10,666 nt of DNA, from NCBI GenBank assembly GCA_964636945.1, contig CAZWVH010000084.1, positions 1 through 10,666 of the forward strand, written 5' to 3'. This DNA is from CAZADA01 sp964636945. GTDB lineage: Bacteria; Pseudomonadota; Alphaproteobacteria; Caulobacterales; Maricaulaceae. The notes below the pieces were generated by a model. The model had not been told where the DNA came from. It saw only the letters and a list, made by a program, of their open reading frames with translations, and ran no database searches. The position numbers and the translations under genes are program-made. Shown here in pieces: positions 1 through 6,023 of the stretch (its first letter is position 1; every line of letters begins with the position of its first letter).

Positions 1-11
1 CGGTTTGTCGG

Positions 12-41
12 CGTCCCGTTTGTTTTTAGGAAACGGTGACG
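12..41 (+). promoter_or_regulatory. Bulged stem-loop in the leader just upstream of rpsJ
   Basis: Bases 12-21 can pair with 31-41: the upper stem is CCGTTT (16-21) with AAACGG (31-36), continued by CGTC (12-15) with GACG (38-41) with T37 bulged out. The loop is nine bases and T-rich (22-30). The lower strand runs into GGGT (41-44), the best ribosome-binding candidate for rpsJ, so the fold could partly hide it. In E. coli the S10 leader is the target of L4 autoregulation, but that leader is longer and gammaproteobacterial, and I see no match to it. A regulatory role is inference. It is not a convincing terminator, because the T-run lies in the loop and not after the stem. Confidence 0.35.
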
Positions 42-52
42 GGTAAAATACA

Positions 53-364
53 ATGAACCGCCAAAACATACGCATCAATATGAAGGCGTTTGATCACCGC
101 GTCCTGGATCACTCGACGTCGGAGATCGTGAACACCGCCAAGCGGACGGGCGCAGAAGTGCGCGGGCCAATCCCGCTGCCGACGCGCATTGAACGCTTCA
201 CGGTGACGCGCAGTCCGCACATCGACAAAAAGTCGCGTGAACAATTCGAGATCCGCACCCACAAGCGTTTACTCGATATTATTGACCCAACGCCACAAAC
301 GATCGACGCGTTGATGAAACTAGACTTGGCCGCCGGCGTGGCGGTTGAGATTAAGACTGGGTAA
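53..364 (+). CDS. rpsJ: 30S ribosomal protein S10 (uS10)
   Basis: This 103-residue protein is S10, a component of the 30S head; in E. coli the same protein is NusE, which pairs with NusB in transcription antitermination. The family signature is clear: GPIPLPT at residues 38-44, then the SPHIDKKSREQFEIRTHKRL block at 54-73, which includes the extended loop that reaches into the head rRNA. The length matches the usual 102-103. The start ATG gives the standard alphaproteobacterial opening MNRQNIRI and has GGGT eight bases upstream; the internal ATG at residue 10 would remove a conserved strand. It is the first gene of the cluster, with rplC beginning five bases after its stop. In related genomes tuf often precedes it, but that region lies outside this window. 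Confidence 0.98.
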   Translation: MNRQNIRINMKAFDHRVLDHSTSEIVNTAKRTGAEVRGPIPLPTRIERFTVTRSPHIDKKSREQFEIRTHKRLLDIIDPTPQTIDALMKLDLAAGVAVEIKTG

Positions 365-369
365 AGGCC

Positions 370-1128
370 ATGCGTACCGGCGTCATAGCAAAGAAGATTG
401 GCATGAGCCGCGTCTTTTCCGACGACGGGGCCCATGTGCCTGTCACTGTGCTGCACATCGACACCTGTCAGGTGGTCTCGCAGCGCACGGAAGATCGCGA
501 CGGCTACACGGCGCTGCAACTGGGCGCGGGGAAAGCCAAGGCCAAGCGCGCAGGTCAGCCCATGCGGGGCCACTTTGCGAAGTCAAAAGTGGCGCCGAAG
601 CAGAAGGTGCGTGAGTTTCGCGTTTCTGCGGACAATCTTATCGAAGTGGGCGCGGAGATCACTGCTGATCATTTCGTACCCGGTCAACGGGTTGATGTGG
701 CAGGCGTGTCCATCGGTAAGGGTTTTGCCGGCGGCATGAAGCGCCACGGGTTTGGTGGTCTGCGCGCCTCGCACGGCGTGTCGATCTCCCATCGCGCCCA
801 TGGTTCGACCGGTCAGTGCCAGGACCCCGGCAAGGTGTTCAAAGGCAAGAAAATGGCCGGGCATATGGGTCATGTTCGGGTCACCACGCAAAACCTGGAA
901 GTGGTGCGCGTGGACGCAGACCAGGGTTTGGTGTTGGTGCGCGGCGCGGTGCCTGGTCCCGCCAATGGTTGGGTCGAGTTGCGAGATGCGGTCAAAGGCG
1001 CTCGGGCTGATGACCTGCCCATGCCTGGAAATTTCCGTATGGCGGACGGCGGAGGATCCCAGCCTGACGCCGGAGATGATGGCGCTGAGAACAACACCGA
1101 GGCGCAGGGAGGCGACAATGAAAGCTAA
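370..1128 (+). CDS. rplC: 50S ribosomal protein L3 (uL3) with acidic C-terminal tail
   Basis: L3 is an early-assembling 23S rRNA binder whose extended loop reaches close to the peptidyl transferase centre. The start MRTGVIAKKIGMSRVF is the standard family opening. The loop carries HGSTGQCQDPGKVFKGKKMA (residues 144-163); Q151 aligns with E. coli Gln150, the residue N5-methylated by PrmB in that species. The C-terminal core ends near residue 210 (VRGAVPGPANG, 190-200). After it comes a tail of about 40 residues, rich in Asp, Glu, Gly and Asn and almost free of basic residues, so the protein is 252 residues against 209 in E. coli. C-terminal extensions of L3 are known in alphaproteobacteria, so the length is not alarming. 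The last 11 bases overlap the start of rplD, which suggests translational coupling. Confidence 0.98.
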   Translation: MRTGVIAKKIGMSRVFSDDGAHVPVTVLHIDTCQVVSQRTEDRDGYTALQLGAGKAKAKRAGQPMRGHFAKSKVAPKQKVREFRVSADNLIEVGAEITADHFVPGQRVDVAGVSIGKGFAGGMKRHGFGGLRASHGVSISHRAHGSTGQCQDPGKVFKGKKMAGHMGHVRVTTQNLEVVRVDADQGLVLVRGAVPGPANGWVELRDAVKGARADDLPMPGNFRMADGGGSQPDAGDDGAENNTEAQGGDNES

Positions 1129-1780
1129 GGTCGTCACCTGGGCGGGCAAAGCCAAAGGCAATATTGATCTCGACGACGATGTATTCGGCATTGCGCTCGA
1201 TGATCTGCGCAAAGACTTGTTGCATCGCATGGTGCGTTATCAGCTGGCCAAGCGCCGGGCTGGCACACACAAAGTGAAAGAGCGCGGCGAAGTGGCCCGT
1301 ACGGGCAAGAAGTTTGGCCGCCAAAAGGGTGGCGGTGGCGCGCGTCACGGGTCGCGCCGGGCCAATATCTTTGTCGGCGGCGGGGTGTCGCATGGTCCGC
1401 GTCCGCGCAGCTACGCCCATGACCTACCCAAGAAAGTGCGTCGCTTGGCGTTGGCGCACGCCCTGTCCTCGCGGGCAGGCGCTGAACGGCTGGTGATCTT
1501 GGACGATGATGCGCTTGAAACGCCAAAGACAGCCGATCTACGCAAGGCGTTGAGCGGATTGAAGATCTCCGACGCATTGGTCATCACCGGCGCAGAAGTG
1601 AATGAAAACCTCCGTTTGGCGGGACGCAATTTGGACAAGATCGATGTGCTGCCGGTCCAGGGGCTGAATGTCTACGACGTGCTGCGCCACGACACCTTGG
1701 TGCTCACACGCACGGCGGTGGATGCAGTGCATGCCCGGTTCCGCGGCGACGCGTCGGCTGCAGTTGAGGAGGCGGCGTAA
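1118..1780 (+). CDS. rplD: 50S ribosomal protein L4 (uL4)
   Basis: L4 binds 23S rRNA domain I, and its long loop helps form the constriction of the nascent-peptide exit tunnel. The 220-residue product has the globular MKAKVVTWAGKAKGNIDLDD start and a glycine- and arginine-rich loop at about residues 42-98 (GRQKGGGGARHGSRRANIF at 67-85). SYAHDLPKKVRRLALAHALS follows at 98-117, then the C-terminal part with VLPVQGLNVYDVLRHDTLVL at 167-186. The ATG at 1118 is chosen because it starts the family N-terminus and sits five bases after AGGGAGG (1106-1112). The frame is open far upstream, but that upstream translation is only the other frame of rplC. The E. coli homologue represses its own operon; nothing here shows whether this one does. 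Its stop overlaps the rplW start as TAATG. Confidence 0.98.
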   Translation: MKAKVVTWAGKAKGNIDLDDDVFGIALDDLRKDLLHRMVRYQLAKRRAGTHKVKERGEVARTGKKFGRQKGGGGARHGSRRANIFVGGGVSHGPRPRSYAHDLPKKVRRLALAHALSSRAGAERLVILDDDALETPKTADLRKALSGLKISDALVITGAEVNENLRLAGRNLDKIDVLPVQGLNVYDVLRHDTLVLTRTAVDAVHARFRGDASAAVEEAA

Positions 1781-2073
1781 TGGCGACGGCGAAGCATTAC
1801 GACACAATCGTCAAGCCGGTGATCACCGAAAAGGCGACCTTGCTGTCTGAGGACGGACGCGTGGTGTTCGAAGTGGCGATTGACGCCACCAAGAAGGATA
1901 TCGCGGAAGCGATTGAAAACCTATTCAAGGTCAATGTGACCAAAGTGAACACAATCCGTGTGAAGGGCAAAACCAAGCGTTTCCGAGGCATCCCGGGCCG
2001 GCGCAAGGATGTCAAAAAAGCCATGGTCACCTTGAAAGAAGGTCAGACCATCGACGTGACAACGGGATTGTAA
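1780..2073 (+). CDS. rplW: 50S ribosomal protein L23 (uL23)
   Basis: L23 lies at the exit of the peptide tunnel, where trigger factor and the signal recognition particle dock. The 97-residue sequence shows the family opening around residues 7-20 (YDTIVKPVITEKATLL); E17 aligns with E. coli Glu18, which is needed for trigger factor docking. NTIRVKGKTKRFRGIPGRRK (57-76) is the basic extended loop that lines the tunnel, followed by the closing strand KKAMVTLKEGQTIDV. The length is usual. Its ATG shares one base with the rplD stop (TAATG), and GAGGAGG lies just upstream inside the end of rplD, a layout typical of termination-reinitiation. It sits 12 bases ahead of rplB. Confidence 0.98.
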   Translation: MATAKHYDTIVKPVITEKATLLSEDGRVVFEVAIDATKKDIAEAIENLFKVNVTKVNTIRVKGKTKRFRGIPGRRKDVKKAMVTLKEGQTIDVTTGL

Positions 2074-2085
2074 GGGAGAGACGGA

Positions 2086-2919
2086 ATGGCTTTGAAAACA
2101 TTCAATCCGACCTCCCCGGGCCGCCGGGCGTTGGTGCTGATCGATCGCGCTGAGCTGCACAAAGGCCGGCCTGAAAAGTCGTTGACCGAAGGTCTGACCA
2201 AATCAGGCGGACGCAATAATACCGGCCGCGTTACGGCGCGTCGGATTGGCGGGGGTGCGAAAAAGCTCTACCGCAAAATCGACTTCAAACGGCGCAAGTG
2301 GGACGTTCAGGGCCATGTGGTGCGTTTGGAATATGATCCGAACCGGACCGCGTTCATTGCTTTGATTGCGTATCCCGATGGCGACAAGGCCTACATTCTG
2401 GCGCCGCAACGGCTGGCCGCGGGCGACACGGTGACGGCGGGAGACCGTGTGGACGTCAAGCCTGGCAACGCCATGCCGCTGAAATCCATGCCCGTGGGCA
2501 CAATCATCCACAATGTGGAGCTCAAGCCCAATAAGGGCGGTCAAGTGGCGCGGTCCGCGGGGGCTTACGCGCAGTTGGTTGGCCGCGATGCGGGCTATGC
2601 GCAAATTCGCTTGCTGTCGGGCGAGCTGCGCATGGTGAGCGATCAGTGCATGGCCACGGTGGGCGCCGTGTCCAATCCCGATCATCTGAACATCAATCTG
2701 GGCAAGGCCGGTCGCAAGCGGCACATGGGCAAACGCCCAGCCGTGCGCGGTGTCGCGATGAACCCGGTAGATCACCCGCACGGCGGTGGCGAGGGACGCA
2801 CCTCAGGCGGCCGTCACCCGGTGACGCCATGGGGCAAGCCAACCAAAGGCCGCAAAACTCGAACCAATAAAGCGACGGACAAGTTCATTGTGCGCTCGCG
2901 CCATCAGAGAAAGAAATAG
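2086..2919 (+). CDS. rplB: 50S ribosomal protein L2 (uL2)
   Basis: L2 is among the most conserved ribosomal proteins; it binds 23S rRNA, supports subunit association and is needed for peptidyl transferase activity. The 277-residue product has MALKTFNPTSPGRRALVLID at the start, the RNA-binding OB-fold with GGRNNTGRVTARRIGGGAKK (41-60) and YRKIDFKRRKWDV (62-74), and the SH3-like half with the block around GTIIHNVELKPNKGGQ (138-153). The C-terminal MNPVDHPHGGGEGRTSGGRH segment is at 225-244. H230 aligns with E. coli His229, a functionally critical residue. The basic C-terminus ends FIVRSRHQRKK. GGGAGA seven bases before the ATG supports this start. The gap to rpsS is nine bases. Confidence 0.99.
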   Translation: MALKTFNPTSPGRRALVLIDRAELHKGRPEKSLTEGLTKSGGRNNTGRVTARRIGGGAKKLYRKIDFKRRKWDVQGHVVRLEYDPNRTAFIALIAYPDGDKAYILAPQRLAAGDTVTAGDRVDVKPGNAMPLKSMPVGTIIHNVELKPNKGGQVARSAGAYAQLVGRDAGYAQIRLLSGELRMVSDQCMATVGAVSNPDHLNINLGKAGRKRHMGKRPAVRGVAMNPVDHPHGGGEGRTSGGRHPVTPWGKPTKGRKTRTNKATDKFIVRSRHQRKK

Positions 2920-2928
2920 GAGAGCCTG

Positions 2929-3207
2929 ATGCCGCGCAGTGTTTGGAAGGGCCCGTTTGTTGACGGGTATTTGTTGAAGAAAGCGGAGAAGGCGCATGAA
3001 GGTGGCCGCAAGCACGCCATCAAGACCTGGTCGCGCCGCTCCACCATCATGCCGCAGTTTGTGGGCCTGAACTTTCAGGTGCACAACGGCCAGAAGTTTG
3101 TCCCTGTGCTGATCACCGAGGACATGGTCGGCCACAAGCTTGGCGAGTTTGCGCCCTCGCGCACCTATTACGGCCACGCCGCCGATAAAAAGGCGAAGCG
3201 GAGATAG
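2929..3207 (+). CDS. rpsS: 30S ribosomal protein S19 (uS19)
   Basis: S19 sits in the head of the small subunit, forms a complex with S13 and lies close to the A-site tRNA. The 92 residues match the family from end to end: RSVWKGPFVDGYLLKK (3-18), the IKTWSRRSTIMPQFVGL core (31-47), VHNGQKFVPVLITEDMVGHK (51-70) and LGEFAPSRTYYGHAADKK (71-88), closing with a basic tail. The ATG follows AGGAG (2918-2922) by six bases. rplV starts two bases after its stop, so the ribosome-binding site of rplV lies inside the last codons of this gene. Confidence 0.98.
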   Translation: MPRSVWKGPFVDGYLLKKAEKAHEGGRKHAIKTWSRRSTIMPQFVGLNFQVHNGQKFVPVLITEDMVGHKLGEFAPSRTYYGHAADKKAKRR

Positions 3208-3209
3208 TC

Positions 3210-3620
3210 ATGACGGGCCCAGCCAAACGACCAAAAAAGGACGCAGACGGCAAGAATGTGCGCCGCGTGGCTGACAATGAGGCCATGGCGAAGGTGCGCA
3301 TGTTGCGCACCAGTCCACAAAAGCTGAATCTGGTTGCGGCAAGCATTCGCGGCAAACATGTCCAGCGCGCGCTTGATGAGCTGCAGTTCTCGCGTAAGCG
3401 CATCGCGGACGATGTGCGCAAATGCCTGAACAGCGCCATCGCGAACGCTGAAAACAACCACGACTTGGACATCGACGACTTGGTGGTGGCCGAAGCCTAT
3501 GTGGGCAAGAACATGGTGATGAAGCGATTTCGTCCTCGCGCGCGGGGGCGGATTGGCCGAATCCAAAAGCCTTTTTCTGAACTGACCATTGTTGTGCGCG
3601 AAGTGGAAGGAGCTGCCTAA
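3210..3620 (+). CDS. rplV: 50S ribosomal protein L22 (uL22), lengthened N-terminus
   Basis: L22 contacts all domains of 23S rRNA, and its long beta-hairpin lines the exit tunnel beside L4. The core starts near residue 19 (RRVADNEAMAKVRMLRTSPQ) and continues with KLNLVAASIRGK (38-49), FSRKRIADDVRKCLNSAIAN (60-79) and ENNHDLDIDDLVVAEAYVGK (81-100). The hairpin (about 98-122) carries KRFRPRARGRIGRIQKP, followed by FSELTIVVREVE. At 136 residues it is somewhat longer than the usual 110-128, because about a dozen basic and polar residues precede the conserved RRVADNEA. The start is supported by GGAG (3200-3203) six bases upstream; the next in-frame ATG (residue 26) would delete conserved sequence. 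Its stop overlaps the rpsC start as TAATG. Confidence 0.97.
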   Translation: MTGPAKRPKKDADGKNVRRVADNEAMAKVRMLRTSPQKLNLVAASIRGKHVQRALDELQFSRKRIADDVRKCLNSAIANAENNHDLDIDDLVVAEAYVGKNMVMKRFRPRARGRIGRIQKPFSELTIVVREVEGAA

Positions 3621-4354
3621 TGGGACAGAAGGTTAATCCCAACGGGCTGCGTCTGGGCATCAATCGAACCTGGGATTCGCGTTGGTACGCGAATACCGGC
3701 GAATATGCGCGGTTGTTGCACGAAGATCTGAAGATCAAGCAATTGCTCAAGGATCGCCTGCACCAAGCGGGCATCTCCAAGATCGTGATCGAGCGTCCAC
3801 ACAAAAAGTGCCGCATCACAATTCATACGGCCCGTCCAGGCGTGGTGATCGGGAAGAAGGGCGGCGACATCGACAAATTGCGCAAGCAACTCGATGACAT
3901 GGTCGATGGTGAGGTGTTCTTAAACCTCGTCGAAGTGCGCAAGCCGGAAATCGACGCCAAGCTGGTGGCCGAAAATGTGGCTCAACAATTGGAAAAGCGG
4001 GTGGCGTTCCGCCGCGCGATGAAGCGGGCCCTGCAATCAGCCATGCGGCTGGGCGCTAAGGGGTGCAAAATCCAAGTCGGCGGCCGGCTGGGCGGTGCGG
4101 AAATTGCGCGCGTCGAGCGCTATCAAGAAGGCTCAGTGCCTCTGCACACGCTGCGCGCCGATGTGGACTATGGCACGGCGGAGGCGTCGACTGCGTACGG
4201 AATTATTGGGGTCAAGGTTTGGGTCTATAAGGGCGAGATCATGGAGCATGATCCCATGGCCTCTGAGCGTCGCGCCCAAGACTCAGGTGAAGCGCGCGGG
4301 CGCCAAGAGCGTGATCGCCGGGCTCAAACGCGTGCGAGTGAGGGAGCGGCGTAA
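3620..4354 (+). CDS. rpsC: 30S ribosomal protein S3 (uS3)
   Basis: S3 is in the 30S head at the mRNA entry channel. The opening MGQKVNPNGLRLGINRTWDS is diagnostic. The N-terminal KH-type domain has its GxxG loop in GVVIGKKGGDIDKLRKQL (74-91). R131, R132 and K135 in FRRAMKRALQ match the E. coli residues tied to the ribosome's mRNA helicase activity. The C-terminal domain holds GCKIQVGGRLGGAEIARVER (148-167) and SVPLHTLRADVDYGTAEAST (172-191), and ends in GVKVWVYKGEIME (197-209). A charged, Arg/Glu/Ala-rich tail of about 35 residues follows and is probably disordered; such tails vary among species. The 244-residue length is normal for alphaproteobacteria. GGAAGGAG lies just upstream of the ATG, inside the end of rplV. 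Confidence 0.98.
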   Translation: MGQKVNPNGLRLGINRTWDSRWYANTGEYARLLHEDLKIKQLLKDRLHQAGISKIVIERPHKKCRITIHTARPGVVIGKKGGDIDKLRKQLDDMVDGEVFLNLVEVRKPEIDAKLVAENVAQQLEKRVAFRRAMKRALQSAMRLGAKGCKIQVGGRLGGAEIARVERYQEGSVPLHTLRADVDYGTAEASTAYGIIGVKVWVYKGEIMEHDPMASERRAQDSGEARGRQERDRRAQTRASEGAA

Positions 4355-4356
4355 TC

Positions 4357-4794
4357 ATGCTTCAGCCAAAACGCACAAAATTCCGCAAAGCGCACAAGGG
4401 CCGCATTCACGGCCTGGCCAAGGGCGGGGCGGCGCTGAACTTCGGATCCTACGGTCTTAAAGCCATGGAGCCCGAGCGGATCACCGCACGTCAGATTGAA
4501 GCGACCAGGCGCGCCATCACCCGTCACATGAAGCGGGCCGGGCGTGTGTGGATCCGGATTTTCCCCGATCTGCCCGTGTCGAAAAAGCCCACCGAAGTGC
4601 GGATGGGTAAAGGTAAAGGTTCTCCGGAATACTGGGTGGCCAAGGTAAAGCCTGGTCGGATCATGTTTGAGATCGACGGCGTGCCTGATGTGGTGGCGCG
4701 TGAGGCCCTGCGTCTTGGTGCGGCCAAACTGCCCATCAAAACCAAGATCGTCACACGGGCGATGCGCGGCGAAGTGGGAGCTGATCATGGCTGA
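4357..4794 (+). CDS. rplP: 50S ribosomal protein L16 (uL16)
   Basis: L16 helps form the A-site tRNA binding region of the large subunit and is added late in assembly. The opening MLQPKRTKFRKAHKGR is the family signature. Other conserved blocks are NFGSYGLKAMEPERITARQI (28-47), VWIRIFPDLPVSKKPTEVRM (64-83), GKGKGSPEYWVAKVKPGRIM (84-103) and AREALRLGAAKLPIKTKIV (114-132). R82 aligns with E. coli Arg81, which YcfD hydroxylates in that species; whether it is modified here cannot be seen. At 145 residues it runs a few residues past the usual 136-139, and that extra C-terminus (RGEVGADHG) is where the gene overlaps rpmC by eight bases. The start is two bases after the rpsC stop, with GAGGGAG upstream. 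Confidence 0.98.
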   Translation: MLQPKRTKFRKAHKGRIHGLAKGGAALNFGSYGLKAMEPERITARQIEATRRAITRHMKRAGRVWIRIFPDLPVSKKPTEVRMGKGKGSPEYWVAKVKPGRIMFEIDGVPDVVAREALRLGAAKLPIKTKIVTRAMRGEVGADHG

Positions 4795-5026
4795 TAAGAA
4801 ACGGCACAAGGACCGTGTCGCCGACGTTCGGACAATGACGGCTGACGAGTTACAGGACGAGCTGGTGAAGCTCAAAAAGGAACAATTCAACCTGCGCTTT
4901 CAAGCAGCGACGGGTCAATTGCAGAGCACGGCGCGCATAGGCGAAGTGCGGCGTATGATCGCGGTGGTCAAGACCGTGATGCGTCGGCGGGCAATTGATG
5001 CGGTGGCTGCAGCGCAAGGATCGTAA
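4787..5026 (+). CDS. rpmC: 50S ribosomal protein L29 (uL29)
   Basis: L29 is a small helical protein near the tunnel exit beside L23. The core is the two-helix hairpin: VADVRTMTADELQDELVKL (11-29), KKEQFNLRFQAATGQLQST (30-48) and ARIGEVRRMIAVVKTVMRRR (49-68). At 79 residues it is longer than the common 60-70; the extra residues are a short basic start (MADKKRHKDR) and an Ala-rich end (AVAAAQGS). The ATG at 4787 overlaps the end of rplP by eight bases and has GTGGGAG seven bases upstream. A later start at residue 17 would cut the first conserved helix. Translation is probably coupled to rplP. Confidence 0.96.
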   Translation: MADKKRHKDRVADVRTMTADELQDELVKLKKEQFNLRFQAATGQLQSTARIGEVRRMIAVVKTVMRRRAIDAVAAAQGS

Positions 5027-5032
5027 GAGGAG
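5027..5032 (+). promoter_or_regulatory. Ribosome binding site that supports the GTG start of rpsQ
   Basis: GAGGAG directly follows the rpmC stop and ends six bases before the GTG at 5039. This spacing, together with the family opening PKRILQGVVVSDK, fixes the GTG as the start. Confidence 0.85.
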
Positions 5033-5038
5033 TACGCG

Positions 5039-5272
5039 GTGCCAAAGCGCATACTACAAGGCGTGGTCGTGAGCGATAAGGGCGCCAAAACCGTTGTGGT
5101 TAAGGTCGAGCGCACCTATCTTCACCCCCTTCTCAAGAAGCCGGTGAAGCGCTCGAAGAAATATCACGCGCACGTCGAGGACGGCGGTGTTCCCGTGGGT
5201 CAACAAGTTCAGATCCGCGAGTGTCCGCCGAAGTCGAAGCTGAAACGTTGGGAAGTTGTTTCGCAGGTCTGA
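5039..5272 (+). CDS. rpsQ: 30S ribosomal protein S17 (uS17), GTG start
   Basis: S17 is a primary 16S rRNA binder in the 5' domain, with an OB-type beta barrel. The 77-residue product shows PKRILQGVVVSDKGAKTVVV (2-21), KVERTYLHPLLKKPVKRSKK (22-41), then YHAHVEDGG (42-50) and VGQQVQIRECPPKSKLKRWE (53-72). The YxHPLxKKxxxRSKKYHAH pattern is diagnostic. The start is GTG, with a strong ribosome-binding site six bases upstream. It is the last gene of the S10 part; a 53-base spacer follows before rplN, the place where the E. coli S10 and spc operons are separated. Confidence 0.97.
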   Translation: MPKRILQGVVVSDKGAKTVVVKVERTYLHPLLKKPVKRSKKYHAHVEDGGVPVGQQVQIRECPPKSKLKRWEVVSQV

Positions 5273-5276
5273 TCTG

Positions 5277-5293
5277 AACGCCGCTGGGGCGTT
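5277..5293 (+). other. Small stem-loop in the rpsQ-rplN spacer
   Basis: AACGCC (5277-5282) pairs with GGCGTT (5288-5293) around a five-base loop, four bases after the rpsQ stop. No T-tract follows, so it is a poor intrinsic terminator candidate. It lies at the junction of the classic S10 and spc units, and could be a weak transcript-stability or pausing element, or chance in GC-rich DNA. Confidence 0.35.
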
Positions 5294-5311
5294 GAGCAGA
5301 AACCACGAAAC

Positions 5312-5317
5312 GGAGGT
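5312..5317 (+). promoter_or_regulatory. Strong ribosome binding site of rplN
   Basis: GGAGGT lies eight bases before the rplN ATG. It is one of the best Shine-Dalgarno matches in the window. It fits a gene whose translation cannot rely on coupling, because the upstream stop is 53 bases away. Confidence 0.85.
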
Positions 5318-5325
5318 AAGTCGAT

Positions 5326-5694
5326 ATGATCCAGATGCAGACGAATCTGGAGGTCGCCGACAATTCCGGCGCCCGCCGGGTCCAGTGTGTCAAAGTGCTG
5401 GGCGGCGCCAAGCGGCGTTACGCGCATGTGGGCGACATCATTGTGGTGTCCATAAAAGAGGCCACACCGCGCGGCCGCGTGAAAAAGGGTGAGGTTCGCA
5501 AGGCGATTGTGGTGCGCACCGCCAACAATATCCGCCGTCGTGACGGATCAGTGATCCGTTTTGACAGCAATGCCGCGGTCCTGGTGAACAATAATGGCGA
5601 GCCCATTGGCACGCGCATTTTCGGCCCGGTTCCGCGTGAATTGCGCGCGAAGAACCACATGAAGATCATCTCGCTGGCCCCGGAGGTGTTGTAA
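5326..5694 (+). CDS. rplN: 50S ribosomal protein L14 (uL14)
   Basis: L14 lies on the subunit interface and contributes to intersubunit bridges; in other bacteria it is also the docking site of the silencing factor RsfS. The 122 residues are the exact canonical length. The opening MIQMQTNLEVADNSGARRVQ is followed by CVKVLGGAKRRYAHVGDIIV (21-40), the motif KEATPRGRVKKGEVRKAIVV (44-63) and RRRDGSVIRFDSNAAVLVNN (70-89). It ends GTRIFGPVPRELRAKNHMKI (95-114) with SLAPEVL. It heads the spc part and is separated from rplX by two bases. Confidence 0.99.
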   Translation: MIQMQTNLEVADNSGARRVQCVKVLGGAKRRYAHVGDIIVVSIKEATPRGRVKKGEVRKAIVVRTANNIRRRDGSVIRFDSNAAVLVNNNGEPIGTRIFGPVPRELRAKNHMKIISLAPEVL

Positions 5695-5696
5695 TC

Positions 5697-6023
5697 ATGG
5701 CGGCTCGGATACGCAAAGGCGATCAAGTGGTGGTCACCACCGGCAAGGACAAAGGCCGTGAGGGCTCGGTGATCCGTGTGATGCCTGATGATAACAAAGC
5801 CATAGTTCAGGGCGTGAACATGGTGCGCCGTCATACGCGTCAGTCTCAAACCGAGCAGGGCGGCATCATCAGCAAGGAAGCCCCGATTCACGTGTCGAAC
5901 TTGGCCCATATTGACCCCAAGGATGGCAAGCCCACACGTGTTGGATTTCGAATTGAGGGCGACGGCGAAGACGCGCGCAAAGTGCGATTTGCCAAGCGTT
6001 CAGGCGAGGCAATCGATGACTGA
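5697..6023 (+). CDS. rplX: 50S ribosomal protein L24 (uL24)
   Basis: L24 initiates large-subunit assembly and sits near the tunnel exit. The N-terminal half is a KOW domain: IRKGDQVVVTTGKDKGREGS (5-24), VIRVMPDDNKAIVQGVNMVR (25-44). The C-terminal half has RRHTRQSQTEQGGIISKEAP (44-63) and IHVSNLAHIDPKDGKPTRVG (64-83). The 108 residues fit the family. The ATG is two bases after the rplN stop, with GGAGGTG at the end of rplN. Its last eight bases overlap the start of rplE, in the pattern ATGACTGA where the ATG belongs to rplE and the TGA to rplX. Confidence 0.98.
   Translation: MAARIRKGDQVVVTTGKDKGREGSVIRVMPDDNKAIVQGVNMVRRHTRQSQTEQGGIISKEAPIHVSNLAHIDPKDGKPTRVGFRIEGDGEDARKVRFAKRSGEAIDD

Noticed and set aside
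44..49. TAAAAT as a -10 box near rpsJ
   Set aside because: It lies four bases before the ATG and would start the transcript inside the coding region, and no -35 element is well spaced.
752..1117. Possible much longer L4 starting inside rplC
   Set aside because: The frame is open, but the extra residues do not resemble L4, and the ATG at 1118 has an excellent ribosome-binding site and the family N-terminus.
583..1230. Long open frame on the - strand opposite rplC
   Set aside because: It mirrors a strongly supported ribosomal gene; GC-rich third positions keep the antisense frame open, and its translation has no recognisable family features.
3208..3819. Long open frame on the - strand opposite rplV and rpsC
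   Set aside because: Antisense shadow; the translation is rich in Arg, Ser and Cys as expected from reversed codons, with no ribosome-binding site or domain.
4095..4460. Open frame overlapping the end of rpsC and the start of rplP
   Set aside because: It lies in another frame of two well-supported genes and its translation resembles no known protein.
5292..5297. TTGAGC as a -35 element for a separate spc promoter
   Set aside because: No acceptable -10 sequence follows at 16-18 bases; that position holds the ribosome-binding site of rplN.
5911..6015. Earlier in-frame start for rplE
   Set aside because: It would overlap rplX by over 100 bases and add residues not found in L5; the ATG at 6016 has GAGG at good spacing.
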